From contig CAJTGD010000027.1 of the NCBI GenBank assembly GCA_910575475.1, forward strand, positions 22,706 through 86,705: a stretch of 64,000 nt of DNA. The letters are read 5' to 3'. This DNA comes from Lachnospiraceae bacterium. Lineage in GTDB: Bacteria > Bacillota > Clostridia > Lachnospirales > Lachnospiraceae. The notes under the pieces were generated by a model. That model had not been told where the DNA came from. It did not search any database and saw only the letters and a list, made by a program, of their open reading frames with translations. Positions within the stretch are counted from its first letter, which is position 1; each line of letters opens with the position of its first letter. Of the stretch, positions 35,007 to 42,824 are shown piece by piece. The position numbers were made by a program, and so were the translations under genes.

Positions 35007-37848
35007 GAAAATTTCGAAGAGAATAAAAAAAACGATCAAACAGATTTCGGAATCCAGACTTTTGGTCCTGATTCTGATATTCTGCTTTTTGTATGCTGTC
35101 CTGATCAACAGGCTGTTTGGGCTGCAGATCGTCAAAGGCGAATATTATATGGACAACTATAAGCTCCAGATCCGAAAGGAGCGGGATCTGCAGGGCACCC
35201 GCGGCAGTATCTATGACAGGAACGGAGACCTGCTGGCCTACAATGAGCTGGCTTATTCCGTGACCTTTGAGGACGATATCTCAGGCACTGAAGACCGGAA
35301 CGAGACGCTCAACCGGATCATGGACGAGGTGATCCGGATCGTAGAAGCTCATGGAGACAGTGTGATCCACAGCTTCGGGATCGTGCTGGACCCTGCGGGC
35401 AACTACCAGTTTACCCAGACAAATGAGACACTCCGGCTCCGTTTTGTGGCCGATGTGTACGGATTAAGGACGATCGATGAACTGTCCAAGGAGCAGAAAA
35501 ACGCAACGGCCGAAGACTTGATCCATTATCTCTGCACCCATGAGCTCTATGGCTACGATCTGGATGAAAAGAAGCTGGACAGGCAGTATATCCTGAAGAT
35601 GATCAATCTCCGATATGCCATCAACCTGAACAGCTACCAGAAATACATTCCCACAGTGCTTGCTTCGGATGTGAGCGACGAGACACGGTTTGCTATCATG
35701 GAAAATCTGGACAGGATGGAAGGCGTAGGCATTGAAACAGAATATCTGCGAAGATATACGGACAGCCAGTATTTTGCCTCCCTGATCGGATACACCGGCA
35801 AAATCTCACAGGAGGAATATGATGCTCTGGATGAGGATCAGAAGGAACGATACGCCTTATCGGATATTGTCGGGAAATCTGGAATCGAACAAGTAATGGA
35901 CAACGTCCTTCAGGGAGACAGAGGAAGCCGTGTCTTTTATGTGGACAGCGTCGGCAAGGTGACAGAGGAAGTCAGTTACGTGGAGCCCGGAGCCGGGAAT
36001 GATGTATATCTTACGATCGATAAGAAGCTGCAGGAGCAGACCTATCGGATCATTGAGGAGAAGATTGCAGGAGTGGTCCTTTCCAAGCTGAGTACGATGA
36101 TGAATTATGATCCCAGTCTGGAGAAGGATTCGAAAGATATCATCATTCCGGCAGACGATGCCTACTTTGCCTTTATCGCAAACCAGATTATTGACGAGCA
36201 GCATTTTGGAAAGGAGGATGCCGGCGCATCGGAAAAAGAGGTCTATGCCGTATATTTGGCGAGAAAGACCACGGTCATGAACGAGATTTTGGCGGAGCTT
36301 AACGGAACGACTCCGTACCAGAGCCTGTCGGCCGAGATGCAGGGATATATGGATTATATGGAGAGCATCCTGCAAAGCGGCATCCTGCTCTCGGATGCAA
36401 TTGACGCGGCGGATCCGACTTATCAGGCGTGGTCAAAGGACGAGAGTATCAGTATGAACCAATACCTGAACTATGCGATCTCCAAAAACTGGATCGACAC
36501 CTCACGGCTGAATGAGTATATTTCGTCCGAATATTCGGACGCGGCAGAAGTTTATCAGGCAATCCTGCAGTATCTGCAAGATTATTTGAGTTCGGATATG
36601 AATTTCGACAAACTTCTCTACAAATATCTTATAAAATCAGGTAGTATCACAGGAGCACAGATCTGTGCCATTGTGTATGAACAAGGGGTACTGCCCCTGG
36701 ATGAGGGAGCCTACCACGGACTGCGCACCGGAGGACTGGACTCCTTCGGCTGGCTGCATACGCAGATACAGACACTTGCCATCACGCCCGGGCAGCTTGC
36801 CCTGGAACCGTGTACCGGCTCTGCAGTGGTAAGCGACCCCAATACAGGGGAAGTCCTTGCCTGTGTATCCTATCCGGGATATGATAATAACCGGCTGGCC
36901 AATACCATGGATTCTGACTACTATAACCAGCTTGTGACCGGGCTTTCGCGCCCGTTTTACAACAATGCGACACAGGAGACCACGGCTCCGGGTTCCACCT
37001 ACAAGATGGTTTCCTCGGTGGCGGCCCTGACAGAAAAAACCATCACAGGAGATACCTATCTCTCCTGCGGAGGTGCATTTGAGGGGGTTACCCCGAATCC
37101 GCGGTGCTGGTCTTATCCCAACGGGCACGGAGGGCTGAATGTGGTCGATGCGCTGAATTACTCCTGTAACGTATTTTATTATACGGTTGGATTCCAGTTT
37201 GGACTGGACCGGGAAGGAAACTATGACAGCAACCGGGGAATCGAAGTCTTACGAAAGTATGCAGAAGGCTTCGGACTGGGAGAGACCTCAGGACTCGAGA
37301 TCCCGGAAACAGAGCCTAAGATTTCTGATACGGATTCCGTGCTCTCGGCCATCGGACAGGGCACCAACAATTATACAGTCAGCCAGCTGAACCGATATGT
37401 ATCCACAGTCGCGAACAAAGGGACCGTCTACAAGCTGACGCTTCTGGACAGGACGACAGATGCGAACGGAAAGATCATCAAGAATTATGAACCGATGGTG
37501 GTGAGCAAGATGGATAATGTATCCAAAAAAACCTGGGAACTGATCCATGATGGAATGGTCGCGATGATCAACAGCACGGCCAGCTTTTCCGGAATGGGGA
37601 TCGAAATGGCTGGAAAGACCGGAACAGCACAGCAGAGTGCGATACATCCGGATCACGCGGTCTTTGTCGGATTTGCACCGGCCGAGTCTCCGGAAATAGC
37701 CGTTGCAGTACGTATTGCCAATGGATATACGTCTGCCTACGCGGCAGAGATTGGAAGAGATATCGTTATGGCCAACTTTGAACTTGCAGAGGAAGACGAA
37801 CTGATCACTGGTCAGGCTGCAAAACTGGGTGCATCGATTTCTGATTAA
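34999..37848 (+). CDS. mrdA: Penicillin-binding protein 2 (class B transpeptidase), long clostridial form
   Basis: About 949 aa. Septal/lateral wall D,D-transpeptidase working with RodA. One N-terminal membrane helix, a dimerisation domain (TRGSIYDRNGDLLAYNE), then an insert of roughly 200 helical residues (about 370-590). The transpeptidase follows with SxxK in GSTYKM (about residue 665), SxN in YSCNVFY (about 720) and KTG in AGKTGTAQQ (about 872). The usual family length is 600-750 aa. TTG 34999 is favoured because AAGGAG (34982-34987) overlaps the GTG at 34987 and is 11 bases from the TTG. Confidence 0.92.
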   Translation: MFRKISKRIKKTIKQISESRLLVLILIFCFLYAVLINRLFGLQIVKGEYYMDNYKLQIRKERDLQGTRGSIYDRNGDLLAYNELAYSVTFEDDISGTEDRNETLNRIMDEVIRIVEAHGDSVIHSFGIVLDPAGNYQFTQTNETLRLRFVADVYGLRTIDELSKEQKNATAEDLIHYLCTHELYGYDLDEKKLDRQYILKMINLRYAINLNSYQKYIPTVLASDVSDETRFAIMENLDRMEGVGIETEYLRRYTDSQYFASLIGYTGKISQEEYDALDEDQKERYALSDIVGKSGIEQVMDNVLQGDRGSRVFYVDSVGKVTEEVSYVEPGAGNDVYLTIDKKLQEQTYRIIEEKIAGVVLSKLSTMMNYDPSLEKDSKDIIIPADDAYFAFIANQIIDEQHFGKEDAGASEKEVYAVYLARKTTVMNEILAELNGTTPYQSLSAEMQGYMDYMESILQSGILLSDAIDAADPTYQAWSKDESISMNQYLNYAISKNWIDTSRLNEYISSEYSDAAEVYQAILQYLQDYLSSDMNFDKLLYKYLIKSGSITGAQICAIVYEQGVLPLDEGAYHGLRTGGLDSFGWLHTQIQTLAITPGQLALEPCTGSAVVSDPNTGEVLACVSYPGYDNNRLANTMDSDYYNQLVTGLSRPFYNNATQETTAPGSTYKMVSSVAALTEKTITGDTYLSCGGAFEGVTPNPRCWSYPNGHGGLNVVDALNYSCNVFYYTVGFQFGLDREGNYDSNRGIEVLRKYAEGFGLGETSGLEIPETEPKISDTDSVLSAIGQGTNNYTVSQLNRYVSTVANKGTVYKLTLLDRTTDANGKIIKNYEPMVVSKMDNVSKKTWELIHDGMVAMINSTASFSGMGIEMAGKTGTAQQSAIHPDHAVFVGFAPAESPEIAVAVRIANGYTSAYAAEIGRDIVMANFELAEEDELITGQAAKLGASISD

Positions 37849-37867
37849 AGCTAGGAAGTGAGAAAAT

Positions 37868-38527
37868 ATGGACAGTCTTGTTACAATTAAGAGCTGTAAA
37901 TATGGTATGGAAATTTATCTGGATCCGGAGGTCTCTTTTGATGTCCTTATGGAACATATCCGGGATAAATTCCGCAGCTCCGCCAGGTTTTTCCAGGGGG
38001 CTCAGGTTGCAGTTTCCTTTCTGGGGCGCAGGCTGAACTATACAGAGGAACGGGCTGTCCTGAGTCTGATTTCAGAAATCACAAAAATGGATATCGTATG
38101 TGTCATCGACCAGGATCATGAGCATGAACTGACATACAGGCGTATTGTAGAAAAAACGCTGTCCGATATTCCTGTAAGAGACGGGCAGTTCTATAGAGGA
38201 ACGTTAGGAAGAAGACAGGTGATAGAGTCAGATACGAGTATTGTAATACTGGGAAATGTGGAACCGGGTGCATCTGTGATCGCAAAAGGAAATATCGTTG
38301 TGATCGGTGCATTGTATGGGAGTGCGCATGCCGGTGCTGCGGGAAATACCGAAGCATATGTTGCGGCGCTTTCCATGCAGCCGAGATCTCTTCGGATCGG
38401 AGATATGGAAGCAAAGCAGAAGATATTCTGCCAAAACAACTCAGATATACCCGGTCCGAAAATTGCAGCAATGGATGCTGCCGGAATTTATCTCGATCCA
38501 CTTGTAGATATACTGCGCGCCAGATAA
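37868..38527 (+). CDS. minC: Septum site-determining protein MinC
   Basis: 219 aa. FtsZ-polymer antagonist recruited by MinD. A short N-terminal FtsZ-binding domain is followed by the right-handed beta-helix domain (IVILGNVEPGASVIAKGNIVVIG, LYGSAHAG, MQPRSLRIGD). AGGAAGTGAG precedes ATG. First gene of minCDE. Confidence 0.94.
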   Translation: MDSLVTIKSCKYGMEIYLDPEVSFDVLMEHIRDKFRSSARFFQGAQVAVSFLGRRLNYTEERAVLSLISEITKMDIVCVIDQDHEHELTYRRIVEKTLSDIPVRDGQFYRGTLGRRQVIESDTSIVILGNVEPGASVIAKGNIVVIGALYGSAHAGAAGNTEAYVAALSMQPRSLRIGDMEAKQKIFCQNNSDIPGPKIAAMDAAGIYLDPLVDILRAR

Positions 38528-38533
38528 ATCTAA

Positions 38534-38625
38534 CATGATGCGCACAGCCGCATGAGGAATTATGCCGCTTCGCGGCTGCGGCTGGCGCGATACTCACGGC
38601 AGATTTCATCGGCCGTGAGCATAAT
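38534..38625. repeat. Compact multi-hairpin element between minC and minD
   Basis: AATTATGC (38557-38564) pairs with 38618-38625 and encloses two hairpins: GCCGC-ttc-GCGGC (38563-38575) and CTCACGGC (38592-38599) with 38611-38618. An upstream AGCCGC (38545-38550) can compete for the GCGGCT copies at 38571-38582. No GCAAAAA/TTTTTGC core, so it is not a copy of elements A and B. It may be an intercistronic RNA structure setting the minC/minD ratio (inference). Confidence 0.6.
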
Positions 38626-38667
38626 TAATGACAGCCATGAATCAGAAATTGCAGGAGGATAGCAAGA

Positions 38668-39459
38668 ATGGGAGAAGTAATTGTCATTACATCAGGAAAA
38701 GGCGGTGTCGGTAAAACGACCACAACGGCGAATATAGGTGTCGGACTGGCACAGGCAGGCAGAAAAGTGATTGTCATTGATACAGATCTTGGTCTTCGGA
38801 ATCTGGATGTAGTCATGGGACTGGAAAATAAGATCGTATATAATCTGGTTGATGTGATAGAAGGAAACTGCCGCGTCAAACAGGCTCTGATCCGAGACAA
38901 GCGTTTTCCGGAGCTTTATCTGCTTCCATCCGCTCAGACAAGAGATAAATCTGCGGTTTCTCCTGAACAGATGCAGAAGCTGGTTTCTGAATTAAGATCA
39001 GAATTTGACTATGTTCTGCTGGATTGTCCGGCCGGGATCGAACAGGGCTTTCAGAATGCGATCGCAGGAGCAGACCGTGCAGTCATTGTAACGACTCCGG
39101 AAGTTTCTGCGATCCGGGATGCGGATCGGATCATCGGCCTGCTGGAGACAAGAGGGATCAAGAACAATTCCCTGATCATCAACCGTCTGCGGATCGACAT
39201 GGTACAAAAGGGAGACATGATGTCTGTCGAAGATGTGACAGAGATCCTGGCAATCCCTCTGATCGGGGTGATTCCGGATGATGAACAGATCGTGATCGCA
39301 ACAAACCAGGGAGAGCCGATCATTGGGACAGACAGCTTATCCGGACATGCTTATGACCATATCTGCAGACGGCTTCTGGGAGAAGAGATCCCTATCCCGG
39401 ATTTCAGCCGTCCAGACGGACTTTTTTCACGTATCCGAAGGATGCTTGGAAAAAAGTAG
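38668..39459 (+). CDS. minD: Septum site-determining ATPase MinD
   Basis: 263 aa. Membrane-cycling ATPase of the Min system. Deviant Walker A GKGGVGKTTTTANIG at the N-terminus, switch IDTDLGLRNLD, and LLDCPAGIEQGFQNA. The C-terminal amphipathic membrane-targeting helix is visible as GLFSRIRRMLGKK. Upstream AGGAGG-type site. Downstream minE is 12 bases away. Confidence 0.97.
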   Translation: MGEVIVITSGKGGVGKTTTTANIGVGLAQAGRKVIVIDTDLGLRNLDVVMGLENKIVYNLVDVIEGNCRVKQALIRDKRFPELYLLPSAQTRDKSAVSPEQMQKLVSELRSEFDYVLLDCPAGIEQGFQNAIAGADRAVIVTTPEVSAIRDADRIIGLLETRGIKNNSLIINRLRIDMVQKGDMMSVEDVTEILAIPLIGVIPDDEQIVIATNQGEPIIGTDSLSGHAYDHICRRLLGEEIPIPDFSRPDGLFSRIRRMLGKK

Positions 39460-39471
39460 GAGGGCCAGAAG

Positions 39472-39684
39472 ATGATGCGTGTACCTTCCGTTCAGATTGC
39501 AAAAGACCGGCTTCATGACCTGCTCAGTGCGGATCGGTTGAAATGTACACCGGATATGGCAGAAAAGCTGTCCTCTGATATATACTATACCATATCAAAA
39601 TATATCGAGATCAGGCGGGAAAACTTTGATCTCAGGATTACACGTTCGGATATACATATCAAATATACAGGAGAGAAAGATTGA
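39472..39684 (+). CDS. minE: Topological specificity factor MinE, shortened
   Basis: 70 aa. Stimulates MinD ATPase and drives Min oscillation. The anti-MinCD helix is present (VQIAKDRLHDLLSADRL) along with the dimer domain (LSSDIYYTISKYIEIRRENFDLRI). Compared with E. coli MinE (88 aa), the first dozen residues forming the amphipathic membrane-targeting helix are missing, and the C-terminus is about 10 residues shorter. AGGAGGG is seven bases upstream, so the start is firm. The stop overlaps the rodA TTG. Confidence 0.9.
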   Translation: MMRVPSVQIAKDRLHDLLSADRLKCTPDMAEKLSSDIYYTISKYIEIRRENFDLRITRSDIHIKYTGEKD

Positions 39685-40814
39685 AGAACTTTATCCAACA
39701 TATACTACATCGGTATCATTTGAAAGATTATAAATTCAGCCTTGTCGTACTGGTGCTTGCGATCTCCGTGATCGGAGTGTTTATCGTCGGCAGCGCGCAG
39801 GCTTCCTCACAGGGAAAGCAGGCCATGGGTGTAGCCATGGGCCTGGTAGCCATGGTTGTGATCTCACTGATCGATTATGAGTGGGTGCTGAATAACTTCT
39901 ACTGGCTCATGTACGCGGCGAATATCATATTGCTGTTCGCCGTTCTGCTGTTCGGGGAAAATATCAATGGCGCCACCCGGTGGCTGAACCTTGGATTTGT
40001 CCAGTTCCAGCCTTCCGATCTGACAAAGATCATTACGGTTCTGTTCTACGCAAAATTTCTGACCAAGTATGAGCATTCGATCAACAAGATCCGCTTTATT
40101 TGTATTGCAGTGGTGTTGATGCTGCCTTCCCTGGCTCTGATCTTTAAGCAGCCTAACCTGTCCAATACCATCTGCCTGGGAATGCTGTTCTGTGTGCTGA
40201 TGTTTATGGGAGGCTTAAGCTATAAATATATCCGAAATATACTTGTGGTGTGTGTCCCGCTGGCGGTGGTCCTGTTTATCATCGTGATCCAGCCGAATCA
40301 GCCGTTGATACACGATTATCAGCAAAACCGGATCCTTGCCTGGCTGGAGCCGGAAAAGTATGAATCCGAAGAAGCCTATCAGCAGCTGAATTCGATCATG
40401 GCAATCGGTTCAGGCCAATTGACCGGAAAAGGATATAACAACTCCGCGACGACCTCCGTAAAGAACGGGAAATTTATCTCCGAACCGCAGACAGACTTTA
40501 TTTTTGCAATAATTGGAGAAGAATTGGGATTTGTGGGTTGTTGTGTCGTGATAATTTTGTTATTATTAATAGTGATAGATTGTATTTTGATTGGAATGAA
40601 GGCAAAGGACGCAGCGGGGCGCATCATCTGCGCCGGAGTGGCCGCACTGATCGGGATTCAGAGCTTTATCAATATCAGTGTGGCGACCATGTTGTTTCCG
40701 AATACAGGGATTTCCCTGCCGTTTATCAGCTATGGCATGACTTCGGTCATATGTTTTTACATGGGAATCGGATTCGTGCTGAATGTCGGGCTTCAGCCGA
40801 ACAAATATCAGTAG
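39681..40814 (+). CDS. rodA: SEDS-family glycosyltransferase RodA
   Basis: 377 aa, about ten membrane helices, TTG start overlapping the minE stop. SEDS peptidoglycan polymerase partnered with PBP2 (encoded 2 kb upstream). Signatures are FGENINGATRWLNLGFVQFQPSDLTKI, the GKGYNNSATT loop, PQTDFIFAIIGEELGFVG (ends PQTDFIF and LGFVG) and LPFISYGMTS. FtsW/SpoVE relatives share these, but position next to mreBCD-PBP2 favours RodA. Confidence 0.92.
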   Translation: MKNFIQHILHRYHLKDYKFSLVVLVLAISVIGVFIVGSAQASSQGKQAMGVAMGLVAMVVISLIDYEWVLNNFYWLMYAANIILLFAVLLFGENINGATRWLNLGFVQFQPSDLTKIITVLFYAKFLTKYEHSINKIRFICIAVVLMLPSLALIFKQPNLSNTICLGMLFCVLMFMGGLSYKYIRNILVVCVPLAVVLFIIVIQPNQPLIHDYQQNRILAWLEPEKYESEEAYQQLNSIMAIGSGQLTGKGYNNSATTSVKNGKFISEPQTDFIFAIIGEELGFVGCCVVIILLLLIVIDCILIGMKAKDAAGRIICAGVAALIGIQSFINISVATMLFPNTGISLPFISYGMTSVICFYMGIGFVLNVGLQPNKYQ

Positions 40815-40829
40815 AGGAGAGGGCATATC

Positions 40830-41225
40830 ATGAATATTGGACTGGTTGCACATGACGCGAAGAAAAAATTGATGCAGAATTTTTGTATTGCCTACAGAGG
40901 GATCTTAAACAAGCACAATCTGTATGCAACAGAGACAACGGGGATTCTTGTGGAAAGTGTGACAAATCTTAACATCCATAAATATCTGGCCGGTCATCTG
41001 GGCGGAAAGCAGATGCTGGGAGCGCAGATCGAGCAGAACGACATGGATCTTATGATCTTTTTCCGGGATCCCTTAAGTCCCAGATCACATGAACCGGATG
41101 TAAATGATATTGTCCGTCTATGTGATGAATATAATATCCCGATGGCCACCAATATCGCCACGGCGGAGGCTTTGATCCTGGCGCTTGACAGAGGCGATCT
41201 GGACTGGAGGGAGCTGTACAGATGA
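40830..41225 (+). CDS. mgsA: Methylglyoxal synthase MgsA
   Basis: 131 aa. Converts dihydroxyacetone phosphate to methylglyoxal plus phosphate, a bypass that releases phosphate from glycolysis. Catalytic/phosphate-binding regions: IGLVAHDAKKKLM, TTGTT-like TETTGILV, GPLGGDQQ-like SGHLGGKQMLGAQI in the form GHLGGKQMLGA, FFRDPL and HEPDVNDIVRLCDEYNIPMATN. GAGGAG lies ten bases before ATG. Confidence 0.95.
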   Translation: MNIGLVAHDAKKKLMQNFCIAYRGILNKHNLYATETTGILVESVTNLNIHKYLAGHLGGKQMLGAQIEQNDMDLMIFFRDPLSPRSHEPDVNDIVRLCDEYNIPMATNIATAEALILALDRGDLDWRELYR

Positions 41226-41238
41226 AAGGCGGATATGC

Positions 41239-42405
41239 ATGAGTAGGAATGAACGTGATTTCCAGCAGAGACCAGAACAGAACAGAAATAGAAATCATCG
41301 ACAGGAGCCCGGCAGAAGAGACAGGAGAGGCCGAGGCCAAAGAGGGCAGGAACCGGAAGCACGGATGCAGAGAAGACGGGGGGAGAGACCTTCCGGAAGG
41401 AAAAGGAAGAAGCGCAGAAAACAGGCAGTAAAAGGACTGCTCTTATCTGCTGTACTTATGATCGCTCTGATCGTTTTAGGAGCCGCCGGCTTTCTGCATT
41501 ATCTGAATGCCGCGGATGCAAAGACGATGTATGCGGCTTTATATGAGACAGAGCACTATAACCAGAATCTGTACCAGGGGGAGCTGTTTGCACCGGAGCT
41601 GTGCGTAGCTGCGGGAGATGTAGCACTGGATGGATTCGGAGGAGACCCGACGCTTCATGCAGCGGGCTTATTTGACGTGAACCAGAAGCAGGTTTTGTAT
41701 GCGGACCGGATTTTTGACCAGCTTTACCCGGCAAGCACGACTAAGCTGATGACGGCGTATCTGACATTAAAGTATGGCAATCTGGAGGATATGGTGACAG
41801 TCAGCGAGACGGCGGTGTCATTTGTGGATCCGGAGGCGTCATTATGTGGTCTTCAGGTGGGAGACCAGCTTACGCTGTATGATCTTCTGTGCGGTCTGAT
41901 CTTGCATTCCGGTAATGACAACGCAGCGGTGATCGCGGAGTATATCGGAGGAAGCCAGGAAAGCTTTGTAGATATGATGAACCAGGAAGCTCTGAATCTT
42001 GGTGCAACCCATACGCATTTTCAAAACCCCCACGGCCTTCACGAGGATGAGCATTATACTACGGCTTATGACCTGTATCTGATGTTCAACGCCTGCATTC
42101 AGGACCAGCGATTTATAGATATCATTTCCATGAAATCCTATCATGCCACGCTGACGGGTATGGACGGCAGTGTCAGGACCGATGAGTGGCCGGCTTCAAA
42201 CTATTATTCCGCAGGTCTCTCACAGCCTCCTGAAGGGATCAATGTGATCGGCGGAAAGACGGGAACTACAGATCAGGCAGGCTCCTGTGTCATATTATAC
42301 AGTCTGAACAGTGCGGGAAGCCCTCTGATATCCGTTGTGATGGGAGCGAACGATAAGGAATTATTATACAATGATATGACGCAGATACTGGCATGCGGAC
42401 GATGA
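41239..42405 (+). CDS. Serine D-alanyl-D-alanine carboxypeptidase (DacF/PBP5-like)
   Basis: 388 aa. Trims the terminal D-Ala of peptidoglycan pentapeptides. An unusually basic N-terminus of about 70 residues (Arg/Gln/Asn-rich) precedes a membrane helix (about 77-96). Active-site motifs: SxxK in PASTTKLMTAY, SxN in HSGNDNAAV and KTG in GGKTGTTDQAG. The PBP5-type C-terminal beta domain and amphipathic tail are missing; the N-terminal helix serves as anchor instead. It closes the elongasome block. Confidence 0.9.
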   Translation: MSRNERDFQQRPEQNRNRNHRQEPGRRDRRGRGQRGQEPEARMQRRRGERPSGRKRKKRRKQAVKGLLLSAVLMIALIVLGAAGFLHYLNAADAKTMYAALYETEHYNQNLYQGELFAPELCVAAGDVALDGFGGDPTLHAAGLFDVNQKQVLYADRIFDQLYPASTTKLMTAYLTLKYGNLEDMVTVSETAVSFVDPEASLCGLQVGDQLTLYDLLCGLILHSGNDNAAVIAEYIGGSQESFVDMMNQEALNLGATHTHFQNPHGLHEDEHYTTAYDLYLMFNACIQDQRFIDIISMKSYHATLTGMDGSVRTDEWPASNYYSAGLSQPPEGINVIGGKTGTTDQAGSCVILYSLNSAGSPLISVVMGANDKELLYNDMTQILACGR

Positions 42406-42430
42406 TGATCGGGGCTTGACCCCGGTCATC
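42404..42430. terminator. Hairpin between convergent genes
   Basis: GATGATCGGGG (42404-42414) pairs with CCCCGGTCATC (42420-42430) over a 5-nt loop, between the dacF-like stop and the DUF378 stop. No T run on either side. Confidence 0.55.
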
Positions 42431-42444
42431 ACCACGCGGACGGA

Positions 42445-42660
42445 TCAGGAAGAGGTACTGTCAGACATGGTGTCCATTCTTCCATACAGACTGATCAGAT
42501 ACAGTCCGCACAGTCCCACGATTGTATAAATAATTCTGGCAAACCAGCTTAGATTTCCAAAAAGAAAGGCAACCAGGTCAAAGCGAAAGATACCGACCAG
42601 AAGCCAGTTTGCCGCACCAATGATGACAAGGGTCAGAGCAGTATTATCAAACCACTTCAT
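42445..42660 (-). CDS. DUF378 membrane protein
   Basis: 71 aa, two membrane helices. Recognised from MKWFDNTALTLVIIGAANWL and GNLSWFARIIYTIVGLCGLY. Function unknown. It is the only - strand gene in the first 48 kb, wedged between convergent dacF-like and divergent hlyD-like genes. AAAAGGAGG is present upstream on its strand. Confidence 0.88.
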   Translation of the reverse strand: MKWFDNTALTLVIIGAANWLLVGIFRFDLVAFLFGNLSWFARIIYTIVGLCGLYLISLYGRMDTMSDSTSS

Positions 42661-42724
42661 GCTATTTCCTCCTTTTCTCTAGGCTATGATTTAATTATTG
42701 TCAATTAAAAGTGGAAATATACAT

Positions 42725-42745
42725 ATAAAAGTGATATACTTTTAT
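42725..42745. promoter_or_regulatory. Palindrome in the DUF378/hlyD-like divergent region
   Basis: ATAAAAGT (42725-42732) and its exact complement ACTTTTAT (42738-42745) around gatat. A TTGTCA lies just upstream (near 42699-42704). Placement suits an operator or a promoter hairpin; no regulator identified. Confidence 0.45.
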
Positions 42746-42824
42746 CCGGCAGATATAAACAGAAATCAGACAGAAACGGAAGTTCAGGATCTGGTAAAGA
42801 AATCAAAAAATCGGAGGAGTAGAA

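Noticed and set aside
38534..38625. Third copy of the nested element A/B family
   Set aside because: Lacks the GCAAAAA/TTTTTGC stem, the 6-nt spacers and the long perfect hairpin.
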